This document shows positions 16,500-24,588 of a DNA stretch of 31,604 nucleotides, piece by piece (position 1 is the stretch's first letter; every line of letters begins with the position of its first letter). The position numbers were made by a program, and so were the translations under genes. The stretch comes from Enteractinococcus helveticum (lineage in GTDB: Bacteria > Actinomycetota > Actinomycetes > Actinomycetales > Micrococcaceae). The notes beneath the pieces are model-generated. The model did not search any database. It was not told the origin of the DNA and worked only from the letters and a program-made list of their open reading frames with translations. The stretch spans positions 1 through 31,604 of the forward strand of contig NZ_DYXC01000005.1 of assembly GCF_020742345.1 (NCBI RefSeq), read 5' to 3'.

Positions 16500-17842
16500 A
16501 CGCCACCGTAACAGTCACCCGGTTGTTTCTTTCGAGGCTCTTTGCAGACCGACAGGCGTGGCTGTTGCCGGTGGCCGCTTTTGCAGTGGTCTCGGCATTG
16601 AGTCTCAGCGTGGCCGGTGGAGTTCGCTTCTTTTTCACGTTGGATCAACAGACCGTTGGCACCATGGGCGGTTTCTATATGGTTCTTGCTGCACTTGCAG
16701 CCGTCCTGCTGGTCATGCCGGTGATTTCATTAGCAGGGGCCGCGGCAAAACTCTTGGCACGTCGCCGAGATGAGCGGCTTTCGTCGCTCCGTCTCATCGG
16801 GGCAAGTTCGGGGTTACTTCGGACGCTGACCATAGTAGAGGCCTCAGTTCTTGCCACAGTGGGATCTTTAACGGGCGTGATCGGGTATGGAATGTTGATG
16901 CCGCTGGCGGGGATGCTGCGTTTCGTTGGTGGTCCCATTGGTATGGCCGGCATATGGCTGGGGTTACCGGGACTGCTTGCAGTGCTAACCGTCATCGTCG
17001 TCGTTGGGGTATCCGCTTCGATAGGTGGGCTGCGCCGAGTGGAAATCACCCCGTTGGGAGTTCGTACCAGGCAACGCCCGGCCCGACTGCATTGGTTACG
17101 AATTGTCGCTGCCGTGGTGCTGCTCATTGCAGGGCAACTGTTTGCCAATGCGCTTGGAGCCGGGAGCATGATGCTCCTCATTGTCATGGTCCTCGTTGCC
17201 TTTGCGGTGCCCATGGTTGCACTGCATTTTATCGGTCCGTGGCTGATCAAAATCGTCACGAGCTGGCGGTTGCGCCGTGCCACCACCGCAGAGGCACTGG
17301 TGGCTGCTCGCGCTGTTTTAGAATCCCCGCAACAGGCCTGGTCTCAAATTGGAGGAATAGCCTTGACCACTTATATTGGGGTCGTTGGTGGTGCCGGAAT
17401 GTCGCTGGCGAGTATCGCAAGCAGCGGGGAAGGTTCGGCCGGAATGGACCCGATCGAAATGAACCTCGTGGCAGATTTACACACGGGCGTGTTGTTGACG
17501 ATGGTCATCGCATTTCTCTTAGCAGCTTGCTCAGTTGCAATCACCCAGACCGCTCAGGTGTTAGATCGTGCTTCGCTGTATCAAGGTCTGCGGCGCATTG
17601 GTATGAGCTCTGACCAGCTGAAATCTTGTCGCCGTCGGGCGGTATTTGGACCATTATGGATCGTTTTGATCTTCACGTTAATCGCCGCAGTGGCTACAGC
17701 ATTACCCCTATTAGGAATTGCTGTGGTGGTTGCTCCCCTATCGATGCTAGTCGTTGCCGTCTGTTTGGCACTCGGTATCACGCTAATACAGGTTGGTCTG
17801 CTGAGCTCGACTTCTACCCTACGAGTTGTCACCGCCAACTAG
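16496..17842 (+). CDS. FtsX-type ABC transporter permease
   Basis: This is the membrane partner of the ATPase at 15789. I chose the ATG at 16496, which overlaps the ATPase stop by 4 bases and has AGGAG 7 bases upstream; it gives 448 residues. The frame stays open upstream, but that part overlaps the ATPase gene. About eight hydrophobic helices are visible. The FtsX-like segment LLARRRDERLSSLRLIGASS is followed by a helix, and a second related helical block lies in the C-terminal half (LDRASLYQGLRRIGMSSDQL). This suggests two FtsX-like halves, as in BceB- or LolCE-type permeases. There is no large extracytoplasmic domain like that of MacB. The substrate is not deducible. Confidence 0.88.
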   Translation: MNATVTVTRLFLSRLFADRQAWLLPVAAFAVVSALSLSVAGGVRFFFTLDQQTVGTMGGFYMVLAALAAVLLVMPVISLAGAAAKLLARRRDERLSSLRLIGASSGLLRTLTIVEASVLATVGSLTGVIGYGMLMPLAGMLRFVGGPIGMAGIWLGLPGLLAVLTVIVVVGVSASIGGLRRVEITPLGVRTRQRPARLHWLRIVAAVVLLIAGQLFANALGAGSMMLLIVMVLVAFAVPMVALHFIGPWLIKIVTSWRLRRATTAEALVAARAVLESPQQAWSQIGGIALTTYIGVVGGAGMSLASIASSGEGSAGMDPIEMNLVADLHTGVLLTMVIAFLLAACSVAITQTAQVLDRASLYQGLRRIGMSSDQLKSCRRRAVFGPLWIVLIFTLIAAVATALPLLGIAVVVAPLSMLVVAVCLALGITLIQVGLLSSTSTLRVVTAN

Positions 17843-17860
17843 ATTGGGCAGGTGCTAAGG

Positions 17861-18403
17861 TCACAGCGATGGAAGTTTGCGTGCTAGCACAACGTCTTTC
17901 GCCTTGGCGCCGCCCACATCAAATTCTCGGGTACCGATCTGTTCGAAGCCCACGCGTTCATAAAAACTGATCGCACGAGCGTTGGCCGTGTTGGTTCCCA
18001 ACCACATCCATTCCTCTTCGGAGGTGACATAGTGTTCCATCAGATGGGTCATCATTTTCTTGGAGACCCCGGCACCGTGGAATTCAGGATGCACATAAAA
18101 CTTTGACAGCATAACCGTTGATTCGGCAGGCAACTCCATATCGAGGTGAGCATTTTCGGGCAGTTCGCCATGAATACTCACGGTATAGCCAACCAGCATG
18201 GCACCGTCAGTGGCGACGAGAACATAACTGTCGTCGCCGGTGATCCAGTTGGAAAAGACATCGGCGTTCAAACCTTCTTTGATGTATTCCTCGATTGCGG
18301 CTCGATCCATCTCCGGTGGACACGCCAGGGGGAAGGTCCGTGCCGCCAGGGGCACAAGCTCGTGGATGTCGGTGAGTTTTGCTTTACGAATGCTGACGCT
18401 CAT
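17861..18403 (-). CDS. GNAT family N-acetyltransferase
   Basis: This is a predicted acetyl-CoA-dependent acetyltransferase of about 180 residues. The start is placed at the ATG at 18403, giving MSVSIRKAKLTDI, the usual GNAT beginning. A GTG at 18466 would add 21 residues that do not look like the family. The acetyl-CoA-binding region is represented by VMLSKFYVHPEFHGAGVSKKMM, where the canonical Q/RxxGxG/A appears as FHGAGVSKK. The tail has the usual AISFYERVGFEQIGTREF. The substrate is unknown. It converges on the permease gene, with only 18 bases between the stops. Confidence 0.88.
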   Translation of the reverse strand: MSVSIRKAKLTDIHELVPLAARTFPLACPPEMDRAAIEEYIKEGLNADVFSNWITGDDSYVLVATDGAMLVGYTVSIHGELPENAHLDMELPAESTVMLSKFYVHPEFHGAGVSKKMMTHLMEHYVTSEEEWMWLGTNTANARAISFYERVGFEQIGTREFDVGGAKAKDVVLARKLPSL

Positions 18404-18481
18404 AAGGCCCCATTGTAATGTCCAGACGGGATGGCCTATGCAATATGCGCAGAATCCAGGAGGCACTGTTACTTACTGAAT

Positions 18482-18958
18482 TCAGGACTGCTGCTGTGCT
18501 TTGATCTTCTTGGCGTACCACTGGTGAACGTCGTGTTGGAACGCCAAGGACAGCACCCATCCGGCGGTAATCAACTGGGCCAAGCTTACCCCGAGGCCAA
18601 CCATGTCGGAAAAATCGGCAGCTACGACCTGAGCGAAACCCTGTACAGCTAACGCAGCCGTTATGATTGCCAGGATAACAGCGATCCATCGAGCCCAATT
18701 CATCGAACGAATGAGGCCAAACCATGTCCCGCCGTAGACCAACAGCGAGATAATCACCAGCGTCAGATAGGAGCTACTTAGTGATGACACTGCAATAGTG
18801 GTGCCATCTGCGACATTGAGGACCGCATCTTGCGCTGCTGGCGTCACCGTAATGATGTAGTTGATGAGCTGGACTGCAATAACTGAGAAGCTCAGAAAGA
18901 CAAACGCCAGACCAAAATTGTTGACCTGTCGTGGTTTCGTGTTGATCGCTCTTTGCAT
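18482..18958 (-). CDS. Four-helix small membrane protein, paralogue of the protein at 19112
   Basis: This is an unrecognised 158-residue protein with four hydrophobic segments at roughly residues 15-37, 62-82, 90-112 and 120-141. It has short ends outside the membrane. The motif SMNWARW (85-91) and the tail VHQWYAKK (144-151) recur in the protein encoded at 19112-19672 (RNWARF and THRWFALHK), with the same helix spacing, so the two look like diverged paralogues. It starts at ATG 18958 with a weak ribosome binding site. No function can be assigned. Its position beside an ABC permease suggests an envelope role, but only by association. Confidence 0.75.
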   Translation of the reverse strand: MQRAINTKPRQVNNFGLAFVFLSFSVIAVQLINYIITVTPAAQDAVLNVADGTTIAVSSLSSSYLTLVIISLLVYGGTWFGLIRSMNWARWIAVILAIITAALAVQGFAQVVAADFSDMVGLGVSLAQLITAGWVLSLAFQHDVHQWYAKKIKAQQQS

Positions 18959-19061
18959 CTACAGGTCACTTTCTGAATGAGTATGTAACAATGTGCCAGA
19001 TAGTGTGCCACCTTGGTCCACTCTATCTACCCCTTGACGGTACGGTGCCCCGAGAGATATT

Positions 19062-19092
19062 TCGAGCCGATCAGCTTAGCTGACCGGCTCGA
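19062..19092 (-). terminator. Hairpin after the 19112 gene, terminator-like but without U-tract
   Basis: TCGAGCCG pairs with CGGCTCGA (8 bp). After one A-C mismatch TCAGC pairs with GCTGA, with loop TTA. It lies 20 bases after the stop of the 19112 gene on the minus strand. No T-run follows on either strand, so it would be a weak or non-canonical terminator, or an RNA processing hairpin between the two paralogous genes. Confidence 0.5.
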
Positions 19093-19111
19093 GACAAGGG
19101 TTCTCAACGTG

Positions 19112-19672
19112 TTAGGCCTGAAGGCTCTTGTGTAGGGCAAACCAACGGTGGGTCTGTTTATCCAAGGCTTGGATAATCCACCAAATTGTTGCAAGGACAA
19201 TGATCCAGTTGATGATCGTACCGAATAGCATCATGCCTGACTGATCACCATAATTTGTAGCGAATAGTAGGCTGTATGCAGACGAGATCAGGAATAGGAT
19301 CGCTAGAACCAATCCCATGAAGCGTGCCCAGTTACGATTTGCACGCAGCCCCAGGCCGACGATGACAAATAGCACCACATTGATGGCTATCAGAACGACG
19401 GCCATGACCAGTGTGGCACCAAATGCGGTGTCAAGCATCTCCGGAGTCATGCCTTGGAACTCATTGGGCGGCAAATACGCCTCCAAATACGCTTCCGGGC
19501 CCTCCGCCTGCATTGCAACGACCCCGATCACGCCGGCGAGCACATGCAGAATCATCAGCACCCAGACCAGGTTCTTGGTCATACGAGCACTGCGGGGTTC
19601 GTCACCGATGTTGCTCATATCGGTGGCAGAATATGGTGTTGTTCCATATTTATTTTCTGGTGTTTCAGTCAT
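19112..19672 (-). CDS. Four-helix small membrane protein, paralogue of the protein at 18482
   Basis: This unrecognised 186-residue protein has a soluble N-terminus of about 30 residues. Four hydrophobic helices follow, at roughly 35-54, 86-109, 117-139 and 148-169. NWARF (114-118) and THRWFALHK (174-182) parallel NWARW and HQWYAKK of the neighbouring protein. The extracytoplasmic loop between helices 1 and 2 is acidic. The ATG at 19672 has GAGGA 6-7 bases upstream. It follows the ABC permease gene at 19715 by 42 bases on the same strand and may belong to that operon. No function is assigned. Confidence 0.78.
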   Translation of the reverse strand: MTETPENKYGTTPYSATDMSNIGDEPRSARMTKNLVWVLMILHVLAGVIGVVAMQAEGPEAYLEAYLPPNEFQGMTPEMLDTAFGATLVMAVVLIAINVVLFVIVGLGLRANRNWARFMGLVLAILFLISSAYSLLFATNYGDQSGMMLFGTIINWIIVLATIWWIIQALDKQTHRWFALHKSLQA

Positions 19673-19714
19673 CAGGATTCCTCATCATCTCTCAGTACGC
19701 CAGGTCGCAGAATA

Positions 19715-21016
19715 CTAGTCATACCGTAGGGCCTCAATCGGATCTTTTGTTGCGGCTCGTCGTGCCGGCAGTGTCCCTGCTAGAAATGCGATACCGATAA
19801 TGACCAGAGCGATGACTAGCAGTGCCATCGGCTCTATTGCATATAACGATAGTCCAGGCACCGAATCTAGCGGCCCGTTGATCAGCAAGGCGTTACCCAC
19901 CACGCCAACGACGCTGCCCAATCCGATCCCGATAATTGATCCGAGCAGACCAATCACAATGGCTTCGGTAGAAAACAACGTAAAGACTCTGCCGCTGGTC
20001 ATTCCCAGCGCTTTATACAGTCCAATTTGGCGGGTGCGCTCCTGTACGGAAATCAACAAGGTGTTGACTATACCAAAGCTTGCGGCTAACAGAGCAATAA
20101 GGGCGAAACCATTGAAGACCCAGGTAATCGCGTCAATAATTCCGCTAATGAAGCCCATCTGATCTTCAACGGTCTGACCGTTCATGTCGATCTCTTCCAG
20201 ATCTGCTTTGATCTGATCTTCATTAGCTGCCAGATCATCAACCGTGGCCATCGCCTGAATGTAGGTGAACGGAATGGTCGTACCACCGGCGGTGTTGTTG
20301 ATCTCAGCAATCTGGTGTGTCAGACCGTAGGAAGGGATAGGAGACGTACCTGCACCGGTGATCGTTTCTTCAGCCACTCCCACAATGGTGGCATCAATTG
20401 TTTCCGTATTGCCTTCCAGGTCTTGAGCCGCAATGGTGACTTCTTGATCAATGACGTCATTTGCATTGGCGACATCATCAATATCAAAGGCTGACAGCCA
20501 CGAGGTAGGAATGACCAATTCATAGGCGTCCTCGGCATTGGATCCCGGGCCACCCGCAGCATATTCAACCATGCTCTGTTCTGAAGCAAATCCAGCAGAT
20601 GGCACCGTGTATTGTGTACCATCCGGAGTTTCAAGGTATTGAATATCGACGAAAATTACTGGGTCGACAAATTCGATGTTTTCAATTTCTTCGATCTCTT
20701 CGATGTCGTCTTCGTCCATCGATGGGATGCCAAAATCTGAGACGCTTCCCTGAGTATCAGGATCATATTCTTGGGGTTCTCCGGCGGTTAGCCCTACGCT
20801 GGCATCCATGGTTTGGGCAGGCATAACCGACACCTGGTTGGTGTCACCAATAGCATCAACCTGGGCATCAATATACTTATTGATCCCCGCCCCGATGCCG
20901 GAGGTCATAGTGAGCGTAAAGGCGCCAATGACGACGGCGATAACAGTCAAGAACGTGCGCAGTTTTGTGCGCATCGTATTGGCTAGAGCAGTGGTAAAAA
21001 TATCACGGAGTTTCAT
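19715..21016 (-). CDS. MacB/FtsX-type ABC transporter permease
   Basis: This is the membrane subunit of an ABC system of the MacB class, 433 residues. The N-terminal segment MRTKLRTFLTVIAVVIGAFTL begins with the typical R-T-x-L-T signature and first helix. A large extracytoplasmic domain (about 45-290) follows. It has an unusually acidic patch near residues 97-115 (DEDDIEEIEEIE). Three C-terminal helices carry the FtsX signature (ERTRQIGLYKALGMT) and the end reads GTLPARRAATKDPIEALRYD. The ATG at 21016 overlaps the stop of the ATPase gene by 4 bases (ATGA). The ATPase partner is frameshifted in this sequence, so the permease may lack its cognate motor unless the shift is an error. Confidence 0.92.
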   Translation of the reverse strand: MKLRDIFTTALANTMRTKLRTFLTVIAVVIGAFTLTMTSGIGAGINKYIDAQVDAIGDTNQVSVMPAQTMDASVGLTAGEPQEYDPDTQGSVSDFGIPSMDEDDIEEIEEIENIEFVDPVIFVDIQYLETPDGTQYTVPSAGFASEQSMVEYAAGGPGSNAEDAYELVIPTSWLSAFDIDDVANANDVIDQEVTIAAQDLEGNTETIDATIVGVAEETITGAGTSPIPSYGLTHQIAEINNTAGGTTIPFTYIQAMATVDDLAANEDQIKADLEEIDMNGQTVEDQMGFISGIIDAITWVFNGFALIALLAASFGIVNTLLISVQERTRQIGLYKALGMTSGRVFTLFSTEAIVIGLLGSIIGIGLGSVVGVVGNALLINGPLDSVPGLSLYAIEPMALLVIALVIIGIAFLAGTLPARRAATKDPIEALRYD

Positions 21017-21722
21017 GCTTTCACCCCGGTGTCTTCAATGATCTGACCGTCTTGGATGCGGATCTGTCGAGCACATTTTGCGGCGAGATCTTCATCGTGG
21101 GTGACAACGATCAGGGTCTGGCCTTGTTCGTTGAGACCAAACAGAATGTCTTCTACAATCGCAGAAGTTTCTGAGTCAAGGTTGCCGGTGGGTTCATCGG
21201 CAAACAGTATTTCTGGAGAGTTGATCAGGGCACGGGCTATCGAGACGCGCTGTTGTTGCCCGCCAGACAGGTTGATGGCCTTGGCTTTGAGTTTGTCGCC
21301 CATTTCCAATTTTTCTAGAATTTCGGTACCCTTCCGTTGACGTTCCACCTTCGGTACTTTGGCGATTTTCAAGGGTAGCGTTGCGTTTTCTAATACAGTT
21401 TCGTGGGCGTTGAGGAAAAATTGTTGGAAGACGAATCCGAAGGTGGTGTTCCGTATCTTAGCGATTTGTTTAGCTTTGAGATCTGAGACGACCTGACCGC
21501 GAATCGCCACGACACCAGAAGTCGGTTCATCAAGTAGTGCTATCAGGTGCATCAGGGTAGATTTACCGGAACCGGATTTTCCGATGATTGCTACCGACTC
21601 ACCTTGTGAATTTCAAAAGTAAGTCCTTGCAGTGCTGCGACTCGGTTTTCGCCGGCACCAAATACCCGCACCAAGTTTTCTGTTTCTAACAGCGGTGGGC
21701 TTTCAAGAGTGGAAGAAGTCAC
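21013..21722 (-). pseudogene. ABC transporter ATP-binding protein, frameshifted before Walker A
   Basis: From a GTG at 21722 (ribosome binding site AAGGA 5-6 bases upstream) the frame encodes a normal ATPase N-terminus, LLETENLVRVFGAG...ALQGLTFEIHK. It then stops at a TAG at 21591-21593. One base out of phase, the rest of the protein continues: GESVAIIGKSGSGKSTLMHLIALLDEP, then the Q-loop FVFQQFF, LSGGQQQR, ILFADEP and VVTHDEDLA, ending at 21013. Restoring one G (AAGG to AAGGG, near 21602-21603) joins the two into an intact MacB-class ATPase of about 236 residues. A product starting at the internal ATG at 21552 would lack Walker A. The cause is a real inactivating mutation or a homopolymer sequencing error. 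No programmed-frameshift heptamer is visible. Confidence 0.85.
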
Positions 21723-22567
21723 GATAGTCCTTATAGTGGCAGTTTTTTACAACTATTCAGTACTCTGCCAAAACATAGCCCGGGTTACTTCCACTGCACG
21801 GCTGATTTTTCGTTACGACCTTGGTCTGATTTCTGGACCGTGAGCAGGGTGCTCAGCTCATCTCGAGGTTGACGAAGGCTAAGACAGGATCAGTCATTCG
21901 TCCGAGATCTCTGCTATTAGGAGACAAGATCGTGATGGTTGTTAGAAATGCTTCCGCATATTACTCACACGATGGAATCAGTTGAAGGCGGTAGCTGGCC
22001 GAGTCGAATCTAGAGCACTATAAACTTCAAGCGCGCTGTTGAGGAGGTGTGTGCGGCGCGTTGCATGCCGAACAACTCCGAAAAGTACCAGCCATTTCTA
22101 CGGTTGGCTAAAGCACAAACTAGTTAGGCACGGTGAGCCGGGACTGACGGTAGGTGGGTGACATACTTTGACCCTTGGAATGAGCGCCTCAGATCATGAA
22201 TGCACCAACACCATGGAGCATCGCGACACATAACGAGCGGATATGTTCCGCATCAAGCCTCTGACGATAGTTTAGCCTCGCAGGTCGAATTTCTCCTTAT
22301 CGCTCACAGGTTATGTGGAAGTCTGAACGAGTTCTAATGTGTCTGATCAAGATATCTTTATCAGAATCGGATGGTCATCAGATGTCGCAACCTCTCTGCA
22401 AGACGGCCCGTATTGGCACCTGGGTAACAGATCAGAGACCTCATTGATACGACATCGGTTCCTCTGCGTGGTCCCAGATTCGATCGTGGGCGTTATGGGA
22501 TCTAGTAGACAGGACTATTGCTTTGCGGGACGAGTACGCGCCCTTCCGCCAACCGTTAGTTGAAAGG
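21723..22567. other. Long gene-free region
   Basis: About 845 bases separate the frameshifted ATPase start from the trpS terminator. Open frames here are short, without ribosome binding sites, and do not resemble known proteins. No tRNA or RNA gene was recognised. The first 60 bases should contain the promoter of the ABC operon on the minus strand; a TTGGCA with a TAAAAA 16 bases on is a weak candidate. A small inverted repeat GCGGA/TCCGC (arms at 22237-22241 and 22247-22251) and the larger palindrome at 22342-22365 are the only structure seen. It may be decayed sequence. Confidence 0.4.
22342..22365. repeat. 24-bp near-perfect palindrome, candidate operator
   Basis: Twelve bases on each side of the centre (22353/22354) are complementary with a single mismatched pair (C at 22348 against T at 22359). 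The core is AAGATATCTT and the outer arms are TCTGAT/ATCAGA. It lies in a gene-free region with no T-run alongside, so a protein-binding site for a symmetric regulator is more likely than a terminator. No regulator gene is adjacent. Confidence 0.5.
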
Positions 22568-22612
22568 CCAAAGCACGGTAAGAAAACCACAAGGTCTCTT
22601 ACCGTGCTTTGG
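22568..22612 (-). terminator. Terminator of trpS operon
   Basis: A perfect 16-bp stem (22568-22583 pairing with 22597-22612) with a 13-base loop begins 18 bases after the trpS stop on the minus strand. The transcript continues GGCCUUUCAA, a short U-run only, but the stem is long and positioned as a terminator should be. Confidence 0.85.
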
Positions 22613-22630
22613 GTAGCTATAAACCAGCGA

Positions 22631-23713
22631 TTATCGAGCTAGTGGAAGAAAACCACTCTTCTTGTATACGTCGTCCAGAACCGGAGCAGCCACGCTGCGG
22701 GCCTTTTCAGCACCAAGTGCCAAGATGCGGTCCAACTCTGCCGGATCATCCAGTAATTCAAGTGCGCGTGTACGAATCGGTGCCAACCGCTCAGTCACGG
22801 CATCGGCAAGGTCGACTTTCAAGTGACCATACATTTTGCCTTCGTAGGCTTTCACAAGATCGTCAACACTCCGGTCGGTTACTGCAGCATAGATATCTAG
22901 CAGATTCGATACGCCCGGCTTATTTTGGCGGTCGTAGCGGATTTCGGTGCCGGCGTCAGTAACTGCCGATTTGATGCGCTTGGCTGTCACCTTCGGATCG
23001 TCCAGGATGTTAATCAGGCCGTTCGGAGACTGCGCCGATTTCGACATCTTGGCGGTGGGTTCCTGCAGGTCATAGATTCGGGCACCAGTTTCTGGATAGA
23101 AACCAACGGGCACCACGAATGTTTCCCCGTAACGGTGGTTGAACCGCTGTGCCAAGGTTCGCGTCAGTTCAATGTGCTGACGCTGGTCGTCTCCTACTGG
23201 TACGCCGTGTGGTTGGTACAGCAGAATGTCAGCTGCCATCAGCACCGGATAGGTAAACAGCCCGACTCCGGAAGCATCCACGCCCTCGCGTGCCGACTTG
23301 TCTTTGAACTGCGTCATCCGCGATGCTTCACCCATGCCGGTCATGCAGGTCAGAATCCAAGTCAGCTGGGTGTGTTCCGGAATGTGCGATTGCACGAACA
23401 ATGTCGATCGCTGCGGATCGATACCCGCAGCGATGTACTGGGCCGCAGCAACCCGGGTGCGTTTGGTCAGGTCTGCAGGATCCTGCGGCACCGTAATGGC
23501 ATGCAAATCTGGGATGAAGTAAAACGCTTCAAAGTCCTCTTGCACTTTGACCCAGTTGATCAAAGCGCCCAGGTAGTTACCTAAGTGCAGTGAGTCGGCT
23601 GATGGTTGCATCCCGGACAACACACGGGGGTGTGCCGCAGCGGAGGTCAAGTGAGCCGTCTTGGTCAGATCGGTTGCAAGAATATCGGCCGGTGTGGGTT
23701 GGCTTGTGGACAC
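22631..23713 (-). CDS. trpS: Tryptophanyl-tRNA synthetase
   Basis: It charges tRNA(Trp) with tryptophan; a class I synthetase. The 360-residue protein has the HIGH-type motif LHLGNYLGA (42-50), which follows SGMQPSADS, the standard TrpRS start. The KMSKS loop is intact (222-226). Other family segments are ADILLYQPHGVPVGDDQRQHIELTR and KPGVSNLLDIYAA. Length is normal for bacterial TrpRS (about 335-360) with a slightly extended N-terminus. It starts 12 bases after the exonuclease stop, so it is likely the last gene of a three-gene operon. No leader or T-box structure precedes it. Confidence 0.97.
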   Translation of the reverse strand: MSTSQPTPADILATDLTKTAHLTSAAAHPRVLSGMQPSADSLHLGNYLGALINWVKVQEDFEAFYFIPDLHAITVPQDPADLTKRTRVAAAQYIAAGIDPQRSTLFVQSHIPEHTQLTWILTCMTGMGEASRMTQFKDKSAREGVDASGVGLFTYPVLMAADILLYQPHGVPVGDDQRQHIELTRTLAQRFNHRYGETFVVPVGFYPETGARIYDLQEPTAKMSKSAQSPNGLINILDDPKVTAKRIKSAVTDAGTEIRYDRQNKPGVSNLLDIYAAVTDRSVDDLVKAYEGKMYGHLKVDLADAVTERLAPIRTRALELLDDPAELDRILALGAEKARSVAAPVLDDVYKKSGFLPLAR

Positions 23714-23725
23714 GGGCGAGCCTTT

Positions 23726-24580
23726 CTAGAACTGGTAATCGACCACAACGGGTGAGTGGTCTGAGAAGCGGCGGTCATATGATGGCGCACGATCAACTAC
23801 GGCCTTGGTGACTTTGTCAGCCAGTGGTGGGGTGGCCATGTGATAGTCGATGCGCCAACCGGCATCGTTATCGAAAGCCTTGCCTCGATAGGACCACCAG
23901 GTATATGGGCCCGGAACCTCGCCGGCTACGGTGCGGCCAACGTCGACCCAGTTCAGGTCGTCTTTGGAGAAGAACTTGTCAAAATAGGCTCGCTCTTCTG
24001 GTAGGAAACCTGAGTTTTTAACGTTGCCCTTCCAGTTTTTGATATCAAGTTCGGTGTGTCCCACATTCAAGTCTCCGGTGATGACCGAGTGTGGGTTGCG
24101 GTCCTGCATTGCTGGCAGGTAGTCAACCATGGCATCCAAAAACTCGTACTTGTCGTCCTGACGTGGGGTGTCAACTTCACCAGAGTGCACATACACACTG
24201 GCCACAGACAGTTTAGAACCGTCTGGTGTAGTGAAGTCTGCTTCGACCCAGCGACCGGAGTCATTGATGCCATCAGCAAGGCCGGTACGAGTTTCTAATG
24301 GCTTATATCGTGACGCGATAGCAACCCCTGCACGGCCTTTGTCTTTGCATTCATCGGCGTGAATGTAGAGCGTTTCCCATTCTTTGCCGACGATATCACC
24401 CAGCAGTTTTTCCAAGATATCGCCTGGAGCTCGGACTTCCTGCAGGGTAATAATGTCAATGTTGCGACCGGCAAACCAGGTGGCCATGTCGCGTTTGTGG
24501 GCAGCCCGAATACCGTTAATATTCACGGTTGCTACCCGAAGAGTATTGTCAGCCTTTGGATCAGCAGCGTTAGAGTGCAT
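23726..24580 (-). CDS. xth: Exodeoxyribonuclease III (AP endonuclease family)
   Basis: This DNA repair nuclease cuts at abasic sites and trims 3' ends. The 284-residue protein has the endonuclease/exonuclease/phosphatase fold motifs: VATVNINGIRAA with Asn20/Asn22, the metal-binding Glu48 in TLQEVRAP, VYVHSGEVD, GDLNVGHTELDIKN, and the C-terminal catalytic SDHSPVVVDYQF. Length is close to the family average (about 260-280). It lies between a small membrane-protein gene (8-base gap) and trpS (12-base gap), probably in one operon. The link to tryptophan charging is not functional as far as is known. Confidence 0.96.
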   Translation of the reverse strand: MHSNAADPKADNTLRVATVNINGIRAAHKRDMATWFAGRNIDIITLQEVRAPGDILEKLLGDIVGKEWETLYIHADECKDKGRAGVAIASRYKPLETRTGLADGINDSGRWVEADFTTPDGSKLSVASVYVHSGEVDTPRQDDKYEFLDAMVDYLPAMQDRNPHSVITGDLNVGHTELDIKNWKGNVKNSGFLPEERAYFDKFFSKDDLNWVDVGRTVAGEVPGPYTWWSYRGKAFDNDAGWRIDYHMATPPLADKVTKAVVDRAPSYDRRFSDHSPVVVDYQF

Positions 24581-24588
24581 AATTCTTT

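Noticed and set aside
18988..19010. Direct repeat of TGTGCCA spaced by five bases
   Set aside because: It has only two short copies with no further structure, so it is likely chance.
21600..21606. Programmed -1 frameshifting in the ABC ATPase
   Set aside because: The site (CACAAGGTG) has no X XXY YYZ slippery heptamer and no strong downstream structure was noticed; mutation or sequencing error is more likely.
21960..22040. Possible tRNA-like stretch
   Set aside because: A GTCGAATC resembling a T-loop is present, but no acceptor stem, anticodon arm or matching 3' end could be built.
22339..22563. A 74-codon open frame on the plus strand in the gene-free region
   Set aside because: It has no ribosome binding site and no recognisable motif, and it overlaps the palindrome; chance is the simpler explanation.
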